Position numbers and translations under genes: made by a program. Under the pieces are notes generated by a model. It saw only the letters and a list, made by a program, of their open reading frames with translations, made no database searches and was not told the DNA's origin. 64,000 nt of DNA from Lachnospiraceae bacterium (GTDB lineage Bacteria; Bacillota; Clostridia; Lachnospirales; Lachnospiraceae): NCBI GenBank assembly GCA_017520425.1, contig JAFXFO010000011.1:1-64000 (forward strand). Direction: 5' to 3'. Below are positions 26,659-34,265 of the stretch, piece by piece; position 1 is the stretch's first letter, and each line of letters starts with the position of its first letter.

Positions 26659-27255
26659 ATGGCAACAGAAAAAGAAGAAGTTGAAATTTTTACTGAATGG
26701 ATGACTCTCGAACAATATCCATTCAAAATCTTAGCCATTACAAGTATTCTTGCCAATGAGCAAAGAGCCTTTAGAGGAACACTGAACCAATTCTGTGAAC
26801 ACCTTGGTATACAAAATTCTTCTGGCAATAAAAACAAAATTAAGGCAACTCTTGGCTTTTTGGTGGCAAATGATTATGTTAAACTTATTGTTGACAATCA
26901 AATATATACTATTTCACTAGCTGCGGCAGCCGAAAAAAATCCAACCATAAAAAAAATCAAAAAGGCTTGGTATCAACTGATAAGAAATAATGCAGGGAAA
27001 ACTGATTGGGGAAATACTTTAAAAGTATTTCTCCACCTTGTAGACATTCCACCAGATAATATAACCACTTATGCGGAAATAGGGGCTGCTTTATCTATCA
27101 GTGCTTCTACTGTGGAAAGGTGTGTAAAAACCATTTGTTCTATTGATTTTGGGGATTTTGAGATACAAAAAAATATTGTTTCCAAAAAGCAGCCAGACGG
27201 AACTATTCATTGTCTGGGGCAGACCTATGAGCAAGTACTCAACTTTGAAAAATAA
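26659..27255 (+). CDS. Hypothetical protein with winged-helix-like halves
   Basis: 198 residues. Two segments look like winged helices: about residues 20-85 (FRGTLNQFCEHLGIQNSSGN, then an extended KLIVDNQIYTISL hairpin) and about 125-180 (TTYAEIGAALSISASTVERC). That suggests a DNA-binding protein, perhaps a replication or copy-control factor of the element. No family is recognised for certain. The start is weakly placed after AAAGGATTT. Confidence 0.65.
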   Translation: MATEKEEVEIFTEWMTLEQYPFKILAITSILANEQRAFRGTLNQFCEHLGIQNSSGNKNKIKATLGFLVANDYVKLIVDNQIYTISLAAAAEKNPTIKKIKKAWYQLIRNNAGKTDWGNTLKVFLHLVDIPPDNITTYAEIGAALSISASTVERCVKTICSIDFGDFEIQKNIVSKKQPDGTIHCLGQTYEQVLNFEK

Positions 27256-27335
27256 TATAATTTTTTGATTTACACATTTATAAATATAATACCTTTCAAA
27301 AAATTATGTATTTTCTCCTCATAAAGTGCTACACT

Positions 27336-27392
27336 TGTTTGTGAAACCGCAGGTTTCACAAACACTCTGCTTTGGTGCTCCGCACCAAAGCA
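27336..27392 (+). promoter_or_regulatory. Two tandem perfect hairpins ahead of the WYL gene
   Basis: The first hairpin has 13-bp arms and a 3-nt loop (27336-27364, arm TGTTTGTGAAACC, loop GCA). The second has 11-bp arms and a 3-nt loop (27368-27392, arm TGCTTTGGTGC, loop TCC). Only 3 bp separate them, and the second ends 10 bp before the GAGGAG ribosome site. No U-run follows, so they are not a simple terminator. They may be operators or leader structures for the downstream regulator. Confidence 0.75.
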
Positions 27393-27409
27393 TAACAAGA
27401 GGAGAAGTT

Positions 27410-28414
27410 ATGAGTAAGGGCACATCCGATAGTAAAAAATTGACATTAATATATTTGCAGCAACTATTCTTAGAAAAGACGGACGAAACACATTATGTAA
27501 GAATGCCTGAAATTTTGTCCTATCTGGCAAGCAAAGAAGTTTTTGTTGACAGACGAACAATTTACACAGACCTAAAGTTGCTTGATTACACAGGTTTTGA
27601 AATTGTTGGTGTGCAGGAAAAAGGGGGATATAAATACCACCACCCATCCAGACTTTTTAGCACAAATGAGTTGAAATTCCTTATTGACTCTGTTGCAGCC
27701 TCAAAATTTCTGACCGAAAAGAAGTCAAAAGAACTTATCACAAAAATCAAAACCTTAGGAAGTACTTTTGATAATGAGTCTTTTAACAGAAATATTTTGC
27801 TTGGCAAAAGAATAAAAAGCATGAATGAAAAAGTACTCAAAAACCTTGACTTGATTTATGCGGCACTCAGCAACAATAGCCAAATCACTTTCCAATATAT
27901 GAAATGGAACTACCAAAGACAACTTGAATATTTCAAGAACGGACAACTTTACACAGTAAGTCCCTTTGCCGTTTCCCTCAGTGATGATAACTATTACCTC
28001 ATTGCCTATGATACTACCTCTAACACTCTAAGGCATTACAGGATTGACAAGATGAAAAACATCAAACAAACCTTTGAGGCACGCACAGGAAAGGAATATT
28101 TCAAAACCTTTGATATTGTTGACTATACCCAGAAAACCTTTGGAATGTTCACAGGTAAAGAGGAAACTGTTACCTTTGAAGTTTATAACTCTCTTGCAGG
28201 TGTATTCATTGAAAGGTTTGGAGAGGCAGTACGCCTCAGAAAAAACCTAGATAATCCACACACTTTTATTGCCAGAGCAACAGTGAATATAAGCCCTCAA
28301 TTCTATGCTTGGGTTTTCGGACTTGGTAAGGGTGTAAAAATCCTTTCCCCAGAGTCCGTTGTTACAGGCTTCACAGAGGCAGCCAAAGAAGTACTAACCA
28401 AATATCAATCGTAA
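27410..28414 (+). CDS. WYL-domain transcriptional regulator
   Basis: 334 residues. An N-terminal HTH (about 10-75, MPEILSYLASKEVFVDRRTI with YTDLKLLDYTGFEI) is followed by a WYL domain (about 150-240). The domain shows ITFQYMKWNYQRQ, YTVSPFAVSLSDDNYYLIAY and RHYRIDKM. A WCX-type C-terminal extension follows (TVNISPQFYAWVFGLGKGVK, then ILSPESVV). WYL regulators sense ligands, often nucleic acids or nucleotides, and many control phage-defence or mobile-element genes. ATG 27410 follows GAGGAGAAG, so longer upstream frames that read through the hairpins were rejected. Confidence 0.9.
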   Translation: MSKGTSDSKKLTLIYLQQLFLEKTDETHYVRMPEILSYLASKEVFVDRRTIYTDLKLLDYTGFEIVGVQEKGGYKYHHPSRLFSTNELKFLIDSVAASKFLTEKKSKELITKIKTLGSTFDNESFNRNILLGKRIKSMNEKVLKNLDLIYAALSNNSQITFQYMKWNYQRQLEYFKNGQLYTVSPFAVSLSDDNYYLIAYDTTSNTLRHYRIDKMKNIKQTFEARTGKEYFKTFDIVDYTQKTFGMFTGKEETVTFEVYNSLAGVFIERFGEAVRLRKNLDNPHTFIARATVNISPQFYAWVFGLGKGVKILSPESVVTGFTEAAKEVLTKYQS

Positions 28415-28570
28415 ATTTCCGAAACTTCCGTGTTTTCCGTTTTCAGAAAAACTTTGAAAACTGATAATTTTTTGATAACCATATTTTATTTTTCAAAAAA
28501 CTTTTGGTAACAGAGTAATGCAGGAGGAAAAGGGAAACGGAAAACCATTTTACAAAATCCCGAATTGTAG

Positions 28571-28593
28571 CCCTCCCTCTTGGGAGGGTTTTT
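28571..28593 (+). terminator. Intrinsic terminator after the WYL gene
   Basis: CCCTCCC-TCTT-GGGAGGG (28571-28588) is followed by TTTTT. It lies between the WYL gene and the convergent small genes. Confidence 0.8.
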
Positions 28594-28610
28594 GCCTGCT
28601 GCCACACTGC

Positions 28611-28997
28611 TTATGCTGCTATCTGTGGTCTTGCAGCAAAAATCAATTCTCTGTGGTTGGGGTAATTCTCCAAAAACCAATCCTTTACCATAACATACAC
28701 TGTTGCACTTTCCTCATAATACTGTTCAAAATGAAGAATGGTTTTCTCAAAATTTACAAGGTTTTCTTCATCCATTGCAGCAATAAATTTTCTCATGTAC
28801 TTGTATGTCAATCCCTTGTTTTCATTTGTTCTGTGGCAAGCTCTTGACTGCCGCAAAACTACTTTCATGTTAGGGTGCTCCTGCTGTACCAATGTTAATG
28901 CAATATATTCCTCTGAGCCATACTCATTTGCAGCCTCTCTGAAAGCCTTGGTAATAGTAATCGTGTTTGTTACAAAATCAATCTTCATTCCGTTCAT
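28611..28997 (-). CDS. Small mobile-element protein (paralogue 1)
   Basis: 128 residues. The N-terminus KIDFVTNTITITKAFREAAN is clearly related to NVDLVEKKIVITKAFAKAAG of the next protein upstream, and both have a YxG(S/T)xE(Y/F) motif and a later GL(T/S)xxxMR(K/A)F segment. It is a family I have seen as hypothetical proteins on clostridial mobile elements. Function unknown. ATG follows AGGAGAATGAGAAA. Lies 23 bp after its paralogue. Confidence 0.75.
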   Translation of the reverse strand: MNGMKIDFVTNTITITKAFREAANEYGSEEYIALTLVQQEHPNMKVVLRQSRACHRTNENKGLTYKYMRKFIAAMDEENLVNFEKTILHFEQYYEESATVYVMVKDWFLENYPNHRELIFAARPQIAA

Positions 28998-29020
28998 TTT
29001 CTCATTCTCCTATCTATTGT

Positions 29021-29443
29021 TTATGCTACAGAAGGTAACTCACTTGCTAAAATATCCAATTCCATAACTTCATCTGTTGTAAGAGCATTATACTCTTCCT
29101 TGTACATATTTAAGAAAGCCTTTTTAACAACTGCATACTTTCCCTTTTCTCCCTCATGTGCTCTTACAAACTTATCGAAAGAAACCAATGCTTCTTCGCC
29201 ATGCTTCATCTGCATGAAAGCTCTCATCTTAGAAATGCTCAGACCGCTGTAAGATACCTTGTCCTTATTCTTTGTAATGTCCTTATATTCAATTTTAAAA
29301 TCCGGAAATGCGTTTCTCAAACCTACAAAAGCCTCAAATTCTGCTGTTCCATACACGCCTGCTGCCTTTGCAAAAGCCTTGGTAATTACAATCTTCTTTT
29401 CTACTAAATCCACATTGTATCCTTTGTTTGTTGTCTTGTTCAT
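29021..29443 (-). CDS. Small mobile-element protein (paralogue 2)
   Basis: 140 residues, soluble, Lys-rich. Related to the downstream 128-residue protein over most of its length (shared ITKAF..AA..YG..E, then GLSISKMRAFM). ATG follows AAAGGAGATTAG. The pair is co-directional and probably co-transcribed. Two diverged copies kept side by side suggest a heteromer or related substrates. No known catalytic motif. Confidence 0.75.
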   Translation of the reverse strand: MNKTTNKGYNVDLVEKKIVITKAFAKAAGVYGTAEFEAFVGLRNAFPDFKIEYKDITKNKDKVSYSGLSISKMRAFMQMKHGEEALVSFDKFVRAHEGEKGKYAVVKKAFLNMYKEEYNALTTDEVMELDILASELPSVA

Positions 29444-29723
29444 AATTCTAATCTCCTTTTCTCTTGTTGTTATTAGTTGTTGTTTTGATGTTGCTTTGTT
29501 CTTGCTTCATCTTATGTACTTATTATATTGCGGCAGGTGTACAAAATTTTTACCTTCGATAACAACTTGTAAAACTTTTTAAAATTATTTTTTCTTTATT
29601 ATTGTACCAAAATAAACCTTATAAATTTTGTACCAAAATTGTTGACTTTCACTCTCAAAAGTGGTATTATTTAAGTACCACAAAAGAGGTTCGTTTATTT
29701 TAATACTGAAGGAGATTGAAAAC

Positions 29724-30458
29724 ATGGAATATATTGATTATGGCTATTGCAGAATTTCAACACCAAAGCAGAACATTGACAGACAGGAAAGAAACATTTT
29801 GGATGTTTTCCCAAATGCACATATTGTCAAAGAAACTTTCACAGGAACAAAGATAAATGGTAGAAAAGACTGGAACAAACTATACAAATTAGCAACTCAA
29901 GAAGCACAAACAAAGAAAGTTCGAATAATTTTCGACTCGGTTTCCAGATTTTCCAGAAATGCGGATGAGGGCTGCGAACTATACGAGGATTTATTTAACA
30001 GAAATATAACCCTTGTATTTTTGAAAGAGCCCCACATCAACACAGAGGTTTACAAGCAGGCTTTACAAAACCAGATAGACATAAAGCTCAACACAGGAAA
30101 CAGGGCAACAGACGAATTTATCAACAATATCATAGAGGCACTGAACAAGTACACCATTGACCTTGCAAAAGCCCAAATCCGCATTGCCTTTGAGCAGGCA
30201 GAGAAAGAGGTTCTTGACCTGCACCAGAGGACTTCTGAGGGTATCAAGACAGCAAAGCTCAATGGCAAGCAGATAGGCAGAGTAAAGGGCAACAAATACA
30301 CCACAAAAAAAGAGCTTGCAGCAAAAGAAATCATTTTGAGAAACAGCAAGGACTTTAACGGAACAAACTCCGATACAGAGGTTATGCGGATTGCAGGAAT
30401 TTCCAGAAACTCTTTTTACAAATACAAGGCAGAATTGAAAGAGGCAGCAGAGCAATGA
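29724..30458 (+). CDS. Serine recombinase (resolvase/invertase family)
   Basis: 244 residues. A catalytic domain begins DYGYCRISTPKQNIDRQERN with the nucleophile Ser in RIST, then FDSVSRFSRNADEG with the conserved SRxxR-type segment. A long helix (TIDLAKAQIRIAFEQAEKE) precedes a C-terminal helix-turn-helix (VMRIAGISRNSFYKYKAEL). It is the size of resolvases, not large integrases. ATG 29724 follows GGAGATTG. It may resolve or invert DNA in the element; no res-like site was identified. Confidence 0.9.
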   Translation: MEYIDYGYCRISTPKQNIDRQERNILDVFPNAHIVKETFTGTKINGRKDWNKLYKLATQEAQTKKVRIIFDSVSRFSRNADEGCELYEDLFNRNITLVFLKEPHINTEVYKQALQNQIDIKLNTGNRATDEFINNIIEALNKYTIDLAKAQIRIAFEQAEKEVLDLHQRTSEGIKTAKLNGKQIGRVKGNKYTTKKELAAKEIILRNSKDFNGTNSDTEVMRIAGISRNSFYKYKAELKEAAEQ

Positions 30459-30469
30459 GCCCTGCTGCC
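30443..30469 (+). terminator. Terminator overlapping the serine recombinase stop
   Basis: GGCAGCAG (30443-30450) pairs with CTGCTGCC (30462-30469), then TTGTTTATTGTTTT. The 5' arm is inside the last codons of the recombinase gene. Confidence 0.65.
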
Positions 30470-30473
30470 TTGT

Positions 30474-31172
30474 TTATTGTTTTAATTCTTTCCACACTAT
30501 TATGTGTGAGCCATTCGTATAAAGTGTATATATATCACCATTTGCATCCGTCCAAGTATTATCCTCGTAGTAACTACTACCATGTTCTCCATATTTTTTT
30601 GTAAAATAAGCGTTTATTTTTTCAACATACTTATTATAGTCACCTAAACTTTTGTTTTCCGGTATGTTAAATTTCCATTCAACCATATAAAGAAATAATG
30701 CGTGCTCTGTATCATATTCAAATGTTACTTCTCCGTCTAAACCACAAAATCTATATTTATTACTACTGTAGTAATCACGCCGACAATGAAAAAGATTTTC
30801 GTTTATGAGATAACAGTCATCCGGCTCACCCATCATATTATGAATATCGTTATATGTCATATCAGCAGTAAACTTATCAAAAGAAAAAGATTTTGTCATA
30901 CTAATTCCTAAAAATACAGCAATACATACAACTGCAATTATAGCAATTATCCCCTTTTTATTATTTAAGAAATTGCTTTTGCTTTCTTGATTATCATCTT
31001 TGCTTACCCTTGATGGACTTTCTTCCTCAACAATTTCAGTAGTCGATACATTGTTGGAACTTAAATTACTATCTACTTCTGTATTAGGCGACAAGGGATA
31101 TCCACAGTGAACACACACATCCGCTTTATCTGATACCTTACCACTACATTCTGGACATATTATTAAAGACAT
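30474..31172 (-). CDS. Zinc-ribbon membrane protein
   Basis: 232 residues. An N-terminal zinc ribbon (CPECSGKVSDKADVCVHCGY, residues 5-24) is followed by a polar linker and one membrane helix (about 75-95, KGIIAIIAVVCIAVFLG). The last 130 residues lie outside, with MTYNDIHNMMGEPDDCYLI resembling the SmpA/OmlA-like fold. Such proteins are common in clostridia, with no known role. It lies 36 bp downstream of the SHOCT protein gene. Confidence 0.8.
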   Translation of the reverse strand: MSLIICPECSGKVSDKADVCVHCGYPLSPNTEVDSNLSSNNVSTTEIVEEESPSRVSKDDNQESKSNFLNNKKGIIAIIAVVCIAVFLGISMTKSFSFDKFTADMTYNDIHNMMGEPDDCYLINENLFHCRRDYYSSNKYRFCGLDGEVTFEYDTEHALFLYMVEWKFNIPENKSLGDYNKYVEKINAYFTKKYGEHGSSYYEDNTWTDANGDIYTLYTNGSHIIVWKELKQ

Positions 31173-31208
31173 TTACTACTCCTCATTTTCCTATATATTC
31201 TGCTCAAT

Positions 31209-31865
31209 TTATAAACCTAATAACTGCTTTTTCTTTGCGTCAAATTCCTCTTGTGAAATAACACCACTGTCTAAAAGGTCTTTGTACTTCTTCAATTCAT
31301 CTGCGGAGCTCTGTGCCTGCTGTGTGATATGAGTAACAGCTGCAGCCTCTTTTTTGTTTCCAGATTGTCTGTTCTGTAACAACCCACTAATTGCTTTATG
31401 TATTTCATCTCTGTTACTGATACCCCAAAAAGTTATCTTTCCAGAGGAAGTTGCAACAGCTATGGAACTAAACATTCCCATTCCTAATGCTGAAATGCTG
31501 TCTAATGGCAAATCAACCTGTTTCCCAAACATTGCCTTTCCATATACTCTTTTATCTGTAACCACAATCAATATCTTTGAAAGACCATTGTATACAATAC
31601 TTGCTGCCACTATGCAAATTATTAACAAACAAGCGGTAATTACACCACTAATTATTACCCCTAATTGCTTTTGCTGTACAACAGAGTAAGCAACATACGG
31701 AGAACTTCCATAATTTAAGACAAAATCTGAATAGTCAAAATATAGCCCCAATGTCACTATAGCCATTATACCAACCAAAATCATTCCTATAATCAATATA
31801 GTATTTCTCATTTTCTTGATATGTCCCAATTCGCCTTGCACTAATACTTTCTCGTCCATTTTCAC
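31209..31865 (-). CDS. Membrane protein with PH-like and SHOCT domains
   Basis: 218 residues. Two membrane helices (about 20-42 and 70-95) precede a bacterial PH-like segment (ILIVVTDKRVYGKAMFGK, about 97-160). It ends with a SHOCT motif (ADELKKYKDLLDSGVISQEE, then FDAKKKQLL), a short module common in proteins that oligomerise or guide others. It overlaps the small HTH gene upstream by 4 bp (ATGA). Role in the element unknown. Confidence 0.8.
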   Translation of the reverse strand: MKMDEKVLVQGELGHIKKMRNTILIIGMILVGIMAIVTLGLYFDYSDFVLNYGSSPYVAYSVVQQKQLGVIISGVITACLLIICIVAASIVYNGLSKILIVVTDKRVYGKAMFGKQVDLPLDSISALGMGMFSSIAVATSSGKITFWGISNRDEIHKAISGLLQNRQSGNKKEAAAVTHITQQAQSSADELKKYKDLLDSGVISQEEFDAKKKQLLGL

Positions 31866-32047
31866 ATTCCTTTCAAAATCTTAATTCCATTTTTCTTCGG
31901 ACATTCCGCATTTATGGGTATTCGCCAAGGACTGCCTTTCTTATCCTGCTCAGCCTTATCAACGAGCCCCTCTCTACACCATTTGGAAATAACAGCCTGC
32001 GAATAGCCCCACTTTTCTGACGCTTCTTTTGTTCCCATGTATTCCAT
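31862..32047 (-). CDS. Small helix-turn-helix (excisionase-like) protein
   Basis: 61 residues. GTKEASEKWGYSQAVISKWC with GSPWRIPINAECP is the pattern of MerR/excisionase-type winged HTH proteins. The start at 32047 (or ATG 32038) is preceded by AGGAGGG at a slightly long distance. In an integrative element such a protein may be the directionality factor for the tyrosine integrase, but it is not adjacent to it, so this is inference. Confidence 0.75.
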   Translation of the reverse strand: MEYMGTKEASEKWGYSQAVISKWCREGLVDKAEQDKKGSPWRIPINAECPKKNGIKILKGM

Positions 32048-32181
32048 GTACTACACTGCCCTCCTCTCTTGTTTTGCTCCTTAGAGCAAATAACTCTACT
32101 CATGTTTATTTTAGAGTTTTTAACTCTATTTGTCAATCTTTGCACCTATTTTTCTTATAATTATTCTCAGAGGTGTAGAAC

Positions 32182-32406
32182 ATGAAATACAATGAAAGAA
32201 TAAGAGAAATCAGAGAGGATTGTTCTCTGACACAACAAAAAGTGGCAGACCTTTTGCACATAGGGCAGAGGACTTATGCTGACTATGAGAGCGGCAAGAC
32301 TAGAATACCTGTGGACAACCTGTTAATTCTTGCCAAATACTACAATGTTTCCCTTGATTATATCACAGGGGCAAGCAACATCAAAACCGAATACCCAAAG
32401 GAATAG
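32182..32406 (+). CDS. XRE/Cro-type HTH regulator
   Basis: 74 residues, almost all one Cro/C1-type helix-turn-helix (LTQQKVADLLHIGQRTYADY, then YESGKTRIPVDNLLILAKYY). It is divergent from the excisionase-like gene, with a shared AT-rich region between them. It probably represses genes of the integrative element, like immunity regulators of phages and conjugative elements. Confidence 0.9.
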   Translation: MKYNERIREIREDCSLTQQKVADLLHIGQRTYADYESGKTRIPVDNLLILAKYYNVSLDYITGASNIKTEYPKE

Positions 32407-32445
32407 GCAGCCGCATTTATAACATTCAATGAGGCTGCCTTTTTG
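32405..32445 (+). terminator. Terminator after the XRE gene
   Basis: AGGCAGCC (32405-32412) pairs with GGCTGCCT (32433-32440), followed by TTTT. The 5' arm overlaps the stop codon. Confidence 0.7.
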
Positions 32446-32691
32446 CTATTGTTCCTTACCTGTTGCCAGAGCTATGTAATTATCTAACCTGTTAATGCTG
32501 CTTTGCATTTGCTCTTGTAAGCCCTCTACAGCCCATTTTCCATTGCTTACCAATAACTTTAGCTCCTCTTGTTCATCCTCGCTGTAATAGCCCTCTAAAG
32601 CCTTTAGAACAGACAATAAAGCCTTTTGCCTATACTCCACCTGCAAGAAATCATCCATAATCAAATACAATTCATTCATCTTTTGCACCAT
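32446..32691 (-). CDS. Small helical hypothetical protein
   Basis: 81 residues, predicted all helix, acidic (YYSEDEQEELKLLV), no known domain. ATG follows AAAAGGATGGTGCAAA. It lies 29 bp downstream of the integrase gene on the same strand, so it is co-transcribed and might affect integration. Function unknown. Confidence 0.65.
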   Translation of the reverse strand: MVQKMNELYLIMDDFLQVEYRQKALLSVLKALEGYYSEDEQEELKLLVSNGKWAVEGLQEQMQSSINRLDNYIALATGKEQ

Positions 32692-32720
32692 CCTTTTTAG
32701 ATTTTAGTAATTGTACTTAA

Positions 32721-33941
32721 TCACATTTTCTCTAGGTTTTTGAGCAATTCCTCAACACCCTTTTCGGAAATGGCAATATAGTATTTATGTGTTACATTAC
32801 TGCTTGCGTGCCCCATTTGATTGCACAATAAATGCTCTGGGGTATTCAAGGTTGCAAGGTTTGTTCCGTAAGTATGTCGCAAATAGTGATACTTAAACAT
32901 AATATTGTACTCCCCCTGTAAAGTTCTGGAATGATACTTCATAGAATTAACAGTTTGTATTTTCCCATTTGGCAGGGAGTTTACAAGCTCCAATGAGGAC
33001 ACCTGTTTTCCGTCAATGTCCTGTATAAAAGTCTGGTTCTGCTGCCGTTGCAATGCTAACTCCTCTTTATCTCTTGCCTGCTGCCTTTGCAGCTCTCTGA
33101 AATACTCCTTTAACTTGCTACACATATATATTTTTCTCTTGGCATTTCTGGTTTTAAGCGGCACTAGTTTAATCAAGCCCTCTTGATACTGCATTTGCCT
33201 GTCAATCGTGATAATACCATTCTCTAAATCAACATTCTCCCACTTCAACCCATAACATTCATTTATTCTCAATCCGCAAAACTTTCCCAACATATAAGCG
33301 GTTTCCGCATTAGTTCCTTCAAAATACTTATCCAACAGTTCAATCTCCTGTTCTTTGAAATATACTATGTCTAAATCATCATCCACCTTTAACTTGGGCA
33401 TATGAATTTTGGTATCTTTGTTTACACACAGTTTGTTGTAATCATCAACAGACAAATAATTCCTAGAGTATGCCTGTCCGAACAAGAGGTAAAACATTTT
33501 CAGAAAAGACTCTGTGTAAGAATATGCCCTGTCCTCTACATAATACAACTCTTCCAGATAGTCCTGTATCTCTGCCACTGAAATATCATCAATATACCTT
33601 TTCCCAAACCTCTTACCTAAATGGTTCTTCCACAAGCTATCCTGCTTTTTAATTGTGGCATAAGCCTTGCCGCTCCTTCCCTTTTCACAGTACTCTTTGA
33701 ATACTTCCTCTACTGTTTTTCTCACAAGCTCCTTTTGAGTCGGCATTTTGGCAGCTGCCTGTGCTCTTGCAATAGCAACTCCCCTCTCTCTTGCGGCTTG
33801 CTTTGCAGTTTTGAAAGGTTTTCCCAACTCATTTTTCAATTTTTTCTTTTCAGTCCTCTTGCCATTGATTACAATTGCGTACCGATAACCCCAATAACCA
33901 TTATCCAACTGAAAAACTCCTGCTAATTCTTGTTCTGACAT
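32721..33941 (-). CDS. Tyrosine recombinase (integrase)
   Basis: 406 residues. An N-terminal arm-DNA-binding region (GYWGYRYAIVINGKRTEKK) is followed by a SAM-like core-binding domain (about 70-165) and a catalytic domain. The catalytic residues are R in CGLRINECYGL, the HxxR box in HYLRHTYGTN, H in MGHASSN and the nucleophile Y in THKYY. All are present. It lies 155 bp inside the right attachment repeat and reads away from it, the usual arrangement. It should catalyse insertion into and excision from the rubrerythrin gene. Confidence 0.95.
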   Translation of the reverse strand: MSEQELAGVFQLDNGYWGYRYAIVINGKRTEKKKLKNELGKPFKTAKQAARERGVAIARAQAAAKMPTQKELVRKTVEEVFKEYCEKGRSGKAYATIKKQDSLWKNHLGKRFGKRYIDDISVAEIQDYLEELYYVEDRAYSYTESFLKMFYLLFGQAYSRNYLSVDDYNKLCVNKDTKIHMPKLKVDDDLDIVYFKEQEIELLDKYFEGTNAETAYMLGKFCGLRINECYGLKWENVDLENGIITIDRQMQYQEGLIKLVPLKTRNAKRKIYMCSKLKEYFRELQRQQARDKEELALQRQQNQTFIQDIDGKQVSSLELVNSLPNGKIQTVNSMKYHSRTLQGEYNIMFKYHYLRHTYGTNLATLNTPEHLLCNQMGHASSNVTHKYYIAISEKGVEELLKNLEKM

Positions 33942-33960
33942 AATAAAAAACCTCCTGTAA

Positions 33961-34035
33961 GTTGTACTTTAGTGTACTTTTTCTACAGAAAGTTCCATGA
34001 AATTTGTTGTTAAGTTGTACTTAGAAGTGTACTTT
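33961..34035 (+). repeat. Right putative integrase arm sites
   Basis: AGTGTACTTT occurs exactly at 33971-33980 and 34026-34035, with near copies (GTTGTACTT) at about 33961 and 34014. They lie between the integrase start and the right repeat and match the decamers near the left end. Confidence 0.6.
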
Positions 34036-34096
34036 TCTTCTCTTGTTCTTCCCATAAACACTAGGTTTCCTCAAATTTGCCTCTGCGGTTTCCAAT

Positions 34097-34177
34097 GACA
34101 CCGTTCATGAAATGGCTAGAGACGAGGCAAGACATGGTAAGGCATTTGAAGGATTGTTGAAGAGATACTTCGGTTAA
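34097..34177 (+). repeat. attR: right attachment repeat (duplicate rubrerythrin tail)
   Basis: Encodes [20 protein letters not shown] and the rest of the rubrerythrin C-terminus plus stop, identical in protein to the end of the gene at 25477-25557 but with six silent changes. No start or upstream gene precedes it, so it is the displaced gene end. Confidence 0.9.
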
Positions 34178-34226
34178 TTGATATTTCGCACCTTTTCCAG
34201 CGAAGGTGCTGTAGAAGATAAAGAAA

Positions 34227-34265
34227 CACGCCCTGGGTGCTTGCACACAAGGGCGTGCTTTTTTT
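34227..34265 (+). terminator. Original rubrerythrin terminator
   Basis: CACGCCCT (34227-34234) pairs with AGGGCGTG (34250-34257) around an inner GTGC/GCAC pair, followed by a T run (34259-34265). It lies 50 bp after the displaced stop codon and would terminate the gene in the element-free chromosome. A second dyad, TCACATGCC/GGCATGTGA, lies at 34288-34311. Confidence 0.8.

Larger units (their letters stand above)
25501..34149. mobile_element. Integrative element inserted in the rubrerythrin 3' end (8.62 kb)
   Basis: The direct repeats ending the element are 8620 bp apart. Within them lie a tyrosine integrase beside the right end, putative arm-site decamers at both ends, a serine recombinase, an HNH nuclease, a WYL regulator, small DNA-binding proteins, two paralogous small proteins and two membrane proteins. 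The original terminator of the rubrerythrin gene (34227-34265) now lies outside the right repeat. No relaxase, type IV secretion, replication or phage structural genes were recognised, so the element is probably mobilised by others or is a satellite. Crossover position within the 29-bp core is not known. Confidence 0.85.

Noticed and set aside
29661-29723. N-terminal extension of the serine recombinase
   Set aside because: The 21 extra residues (MVLFKYHKRGSF...) are unlike the family, while ATG 29724 has a good ribosome site and leads straight into the resolvase fold.
25501-34149. Prophage
   Set aside because: No capsid, tail, terminase or lysis genes are recognisable in the 8.6-kb element.
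34097-34177. Independent small gene or second rubrerythrin
   Set aside because: Only the last 26 codons are present and there is no start site; it is the attachment-site duplicate.
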